Origin: JASFTV01 sp050050615
GTDB taxonomy: Bacteria > Desulfobacterota > DSM-4660 > Desulfatiglandales > HGW-15
NCBI GenBank assembly: GCA_050050615.1
Contig: JASFTV010000245.1
Coordinates: 1-5,713, forward strand
DNA length: 5,713 bases
Direction: 5' to 3'
Under the pieces are notes generated by a model, which saw only the letters and a list, made by a program, of their open reading frames with translations, did no database searches and was not told the origin of the DNA. This document shows, piece by piece, positions 3,881 to 5,713 of this stretch. Every line of letters begins with the position of its first letter. The first letter of the stretch is position 1. Both the position numbers and the translations under genes were made by a program.

Positions 3881-5713
3881 ATGAAAAGCTTAACCGTCAA
3901 TATCAAAGGTCAGGCCCCCATCGAGATCGAAGATGGGTCCAGATCAGCCCTTGAGACCCTTCGACATCTAAATGTGGAGGGACTGGAACATGTTGTGGCT
4001 GTCAAGGTGAATGGTGAAAATCAAGACCTTTCCAGCACACTAGACTCCGAGGCAGAGCTCGAACCTGTTTTGGTGGACTCAGAAGAGGGTCTAGAGATTT
4101 TGCGGCACAGCACTTCCCATGTGATGGCCATGGCCGTCAAGGCGTTATTTCCTGGTGTGAAGGTCACGATCGGGCCCGCCATTGAGAATGGCTTTTATTA
4201 TGATTTTGACTATGAGCGGCCTCTCAGAGAAGACGATCTCCCCAAGATTGAAGAAAAAATGAAAGAGATCGTGAAGGCGGATCTTCCTTTTACCAGAAAG
4301 GAGATGACGACGCAGGAGGCCCTCGATTTCTTTCGCAAGGAGGGGGAGGATTATAAGGTAGAGCTGATCAATGATCTTGAAGCGCATAAAGTTTCCCTTT
4401 ACACGCAGGGCAGTTTCACGGATCTGTGCCGTGGTCCCCATGTCCCATCGACAGGTAGAATCAAGGCGTTCCATCTTACAAAGGTGGCGGGGGCCTACTG
4501 GCGTGGGGATGAAAAGAGGACGATGCTGAGCCGGATATACGGTGTGGCCTTTCCAGATCAGAAGGCGCTCAAGACCTATCTAAAGAAGCTCGAGGAGGCA
4601 AAAAAAAGAGACCATGTGAGGCTTGGAACTCAACTCGGGCTTTTCAGTACTTATGAGGACATAGGGGCCGGCATGATCGTGTGGCACCCAAAGGGGGGGA
4701 CTCTTCGTCATATCTTAGAGGAGTTCGAGATCCGCGAACATTTGAAGCGCGGATATGAGGTGGTCAAGGGCCCCCAAATGTTGAAGACGGAGTTGTGGAA
4801 AAGGTCGGGCCACTTCGAAAATTACCGTGAGAATATGTATTTTACGGAGATTGATGGTCAATCTTACGGCATCAAGCCGATGAACTGTCTCGCCCATATG
4901 CTTATCTATAGCTCAAGTATCAGAAGTTATCGGGACCTGCCCAAAAGATACTTTGAGCTCGGACTGGTTCATCGTCACGAGCGCTCAGGGGTGCTCCACG
5001 GGCTTCTCAGGGTCAGGGAGTTCACCCAGGACGATGCCCACATCCTGTGTACCCCAGAACAACTGGACGGGGAAATCAAGGGCGTTCTCGATTTTGTAAA
5101 GGACATGATGGCCATCTTCAACTTCGACTACGATCTGGAGGTGAGCACGAGACCTGAAAAGTCGATTGGAACAGACGAAGACTGGGAAAGGGGCACAAAT
5201 GCCCTCATAAAAGCTATGGAGGACAATCAGCTGCCCTACCAGGTCAACGAAGGGGACGGGGCCTTTTATGGCCCGAAGATCGACGTGAAGTTGAGGGATG
5301 CCCTGGACAGGAAATGGCAGTGTGCGACCATCCAGTGTGATTTTACTTTACCGGAGAGATTTAACCTGTTCTATATAGACAAGGACGGGCAAAAACACCG
5401 CCCTGCCATGATTCACCGGGTTATCCTGGGTGCGCTAGAGAGATTCATCGGCGTTCTGATAGAGCACTACGGCGGTGCTTTTCCGACATGGCTTTCACCC
5501 GTGCAGGCGGTCATCCTCACAGTGACCGACAGGAATATCCCTTACGGGCAGAAGGTCTTTGAGAGTCTCATGGAAGCGGGTATCAGAGTTGAAACAGATT
5601 TTCGAAACGAGAAGCTCGGATTGAAGGTCAGAGAGGCGCAGTTGAAGAAAATCCCATATATATTGATCATTGGGGATAAGGAATGTGAAAAAGAGGGTGT
5701 TACCCCTAGATTG
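3881..5713 (+). CDS. thrS: Threonyl-tRNA synthetase, 3' end outside window
   Basis: The frame is open for 611 codons to the window edge; E. coli ThrRS has 642 residues, so only about 30 are missing. It charges tRNA-Thr in the cytoplasm. The order is TGS domain (about 1-65); editing domain with HSTSH (H76, H80) and CRGPH (C183, H187), which hydrolyses Ser-tRNA-Thr; class II catalytic core from about 245 to 540; and the anticodon-binding domain, cut off, from about 541. Catalytic zinc ligands are C336 (KPMNC), H387 (DDAH) and H512 (AMIHR). Motif 1 lies around 292-320, motif 2 is RYFELGLVHRHERSG followed by RVREFTQDDAH, and motif 3 contains GALERFIG with R521. The ATG at 3881 has GGTGG 11 bases upstream; an in-frame GTG at 3866 is a less likely start. 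No missing residues or frameshift are seen. The long upstream leader with a hairpin suggests autoregulation. In many bacteria infC, rpmI and rplT follow, but that lies outside the window. Confidence 0.97.
   Translation, partial: MKSLTVNIKGQAPIEIEDGSRSALETLRHLNVEGLEHVVAVKVNGENQDLSSTLDSEAELEPVLVDSEEGLEILRHSTSHVMAMAVKALFPGVKVTIGPAIENGFYYDFDYERPLREDDLPKIEEKMKEIVKADLPFTRKEMTTQEALDFFRKEGEDYKVELINDLEAHKVSLYTQGSFTDLCRGPHVPSTGRIKAFHLTKVAGAYWRGDEKRTMLSRIYGVAFPDQKALKTYLKKLEEAKKRDHVRLGTQLGLFSTYEDIGAGMIVWHPKGGTLRHILEEFEIREHLKRGYEVVKGPQMLKTELWKRSGHFENYRENMYFTEIDGQSYGIKPMNCLAHMLIYSSSIRSYRDLPKRYFELGLVHRHERSGVLHGLLRVREFTQDDAHILCTPEQLDGEIKGVLDFVKDMMAIFNFDYDLEVSTRPEKSIGTDEDWERGTNALIKAMEDNQLPYQVNEGDGAFYGPKIDVKLRDALDRKWQCATIQCDFTLPERFNLFYIDKDGQKHRPAMIHRVILGALERFIGVLIEHYGGAFPTWLSPVQAVILTVTDRNIPYGQKVFESLMEAGIRVETDFRNEKLGLKVREAQLKKIPYILIIGDKECEKEGVTPRL

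Noticed and set aside
3523..3906. Minus-strand open frame of 127 codons covering the tRNA-thrS spacer
   Set aside because: It runs into the thrS start, its composition is unlike a real protein, no ribosome binding site is evident and it overlaps the structured leader; read as chance.

Overview
The window looks like chromosomal DNA from a Gram-negative-type bacterium. My best guess is Desulfobacterota (the former Deltaproteobacteria). The grounds are an LPP20-like C-terminus, an SLH/TPR lipoprotein and an FlgT_N-like exported protein in one cluster, and a tRNA-Val(GAC) followed by thrS. This placement is from memory and sequence style, not from a search. All recognisable genes lie on the + strand and no mobile element, CRISPR array or rRNA is visible.

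Region 1 (1-3242) is a compact, probably co-transcribed, cell-envelope cluster. It holds the last 56 codons of an LPP20-like exported protein (2-172) and a short gap with a perfect 8-bp stem-loop. Next come a lipoprotein with TPR repeats and SLH-like segments (309-1472), a signal-peptide protein with an FlgT/LPP20-like N-terminal domain (about 1504-2688), and a CDP-alcohol phosphatidyltransferase resembling PgsA (2694-3242). Three of the four products are predicted to be exported or membrane-bound by what is visible, and the fourth (the fragment) resembles an exported family. The exported trio has no assigned biochemical role that I can defend. It is the most likely place for something undescribed.

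Region 2 (3243-3880) starts with a sigma70-like promoter, whose -35 lies in a perfect CTTGAC/GTCAAG inverted repeat, and a complete tRNA-Val(GAC) with encoded CCA (3337-3411). About 470 bases without a convincing gene follow. They are rich in structure: a strong hairpin just after the tRNA, an 18-bp direct repeat with a 25-bp period, GAGC/GCTC palindromes, two interleaved AT-rich inverted repeats around a possible promoter, a 14-bp perfect palindrome, and a two-tier hairpin just before thrS. That hairpin's 3' arm could pair with any of three upstream GGCATC copies.

Region 3 (3881-5713) is thrS, threonyl-tRNA synthetase, open to the window end. It has 611 codons with all editing and catalytic zinc ligands present, and lacks only the end of the anticodon-binding domain. 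The tRNA and thrS are translation functions and appear to form a unit separate from the envelope cluster.
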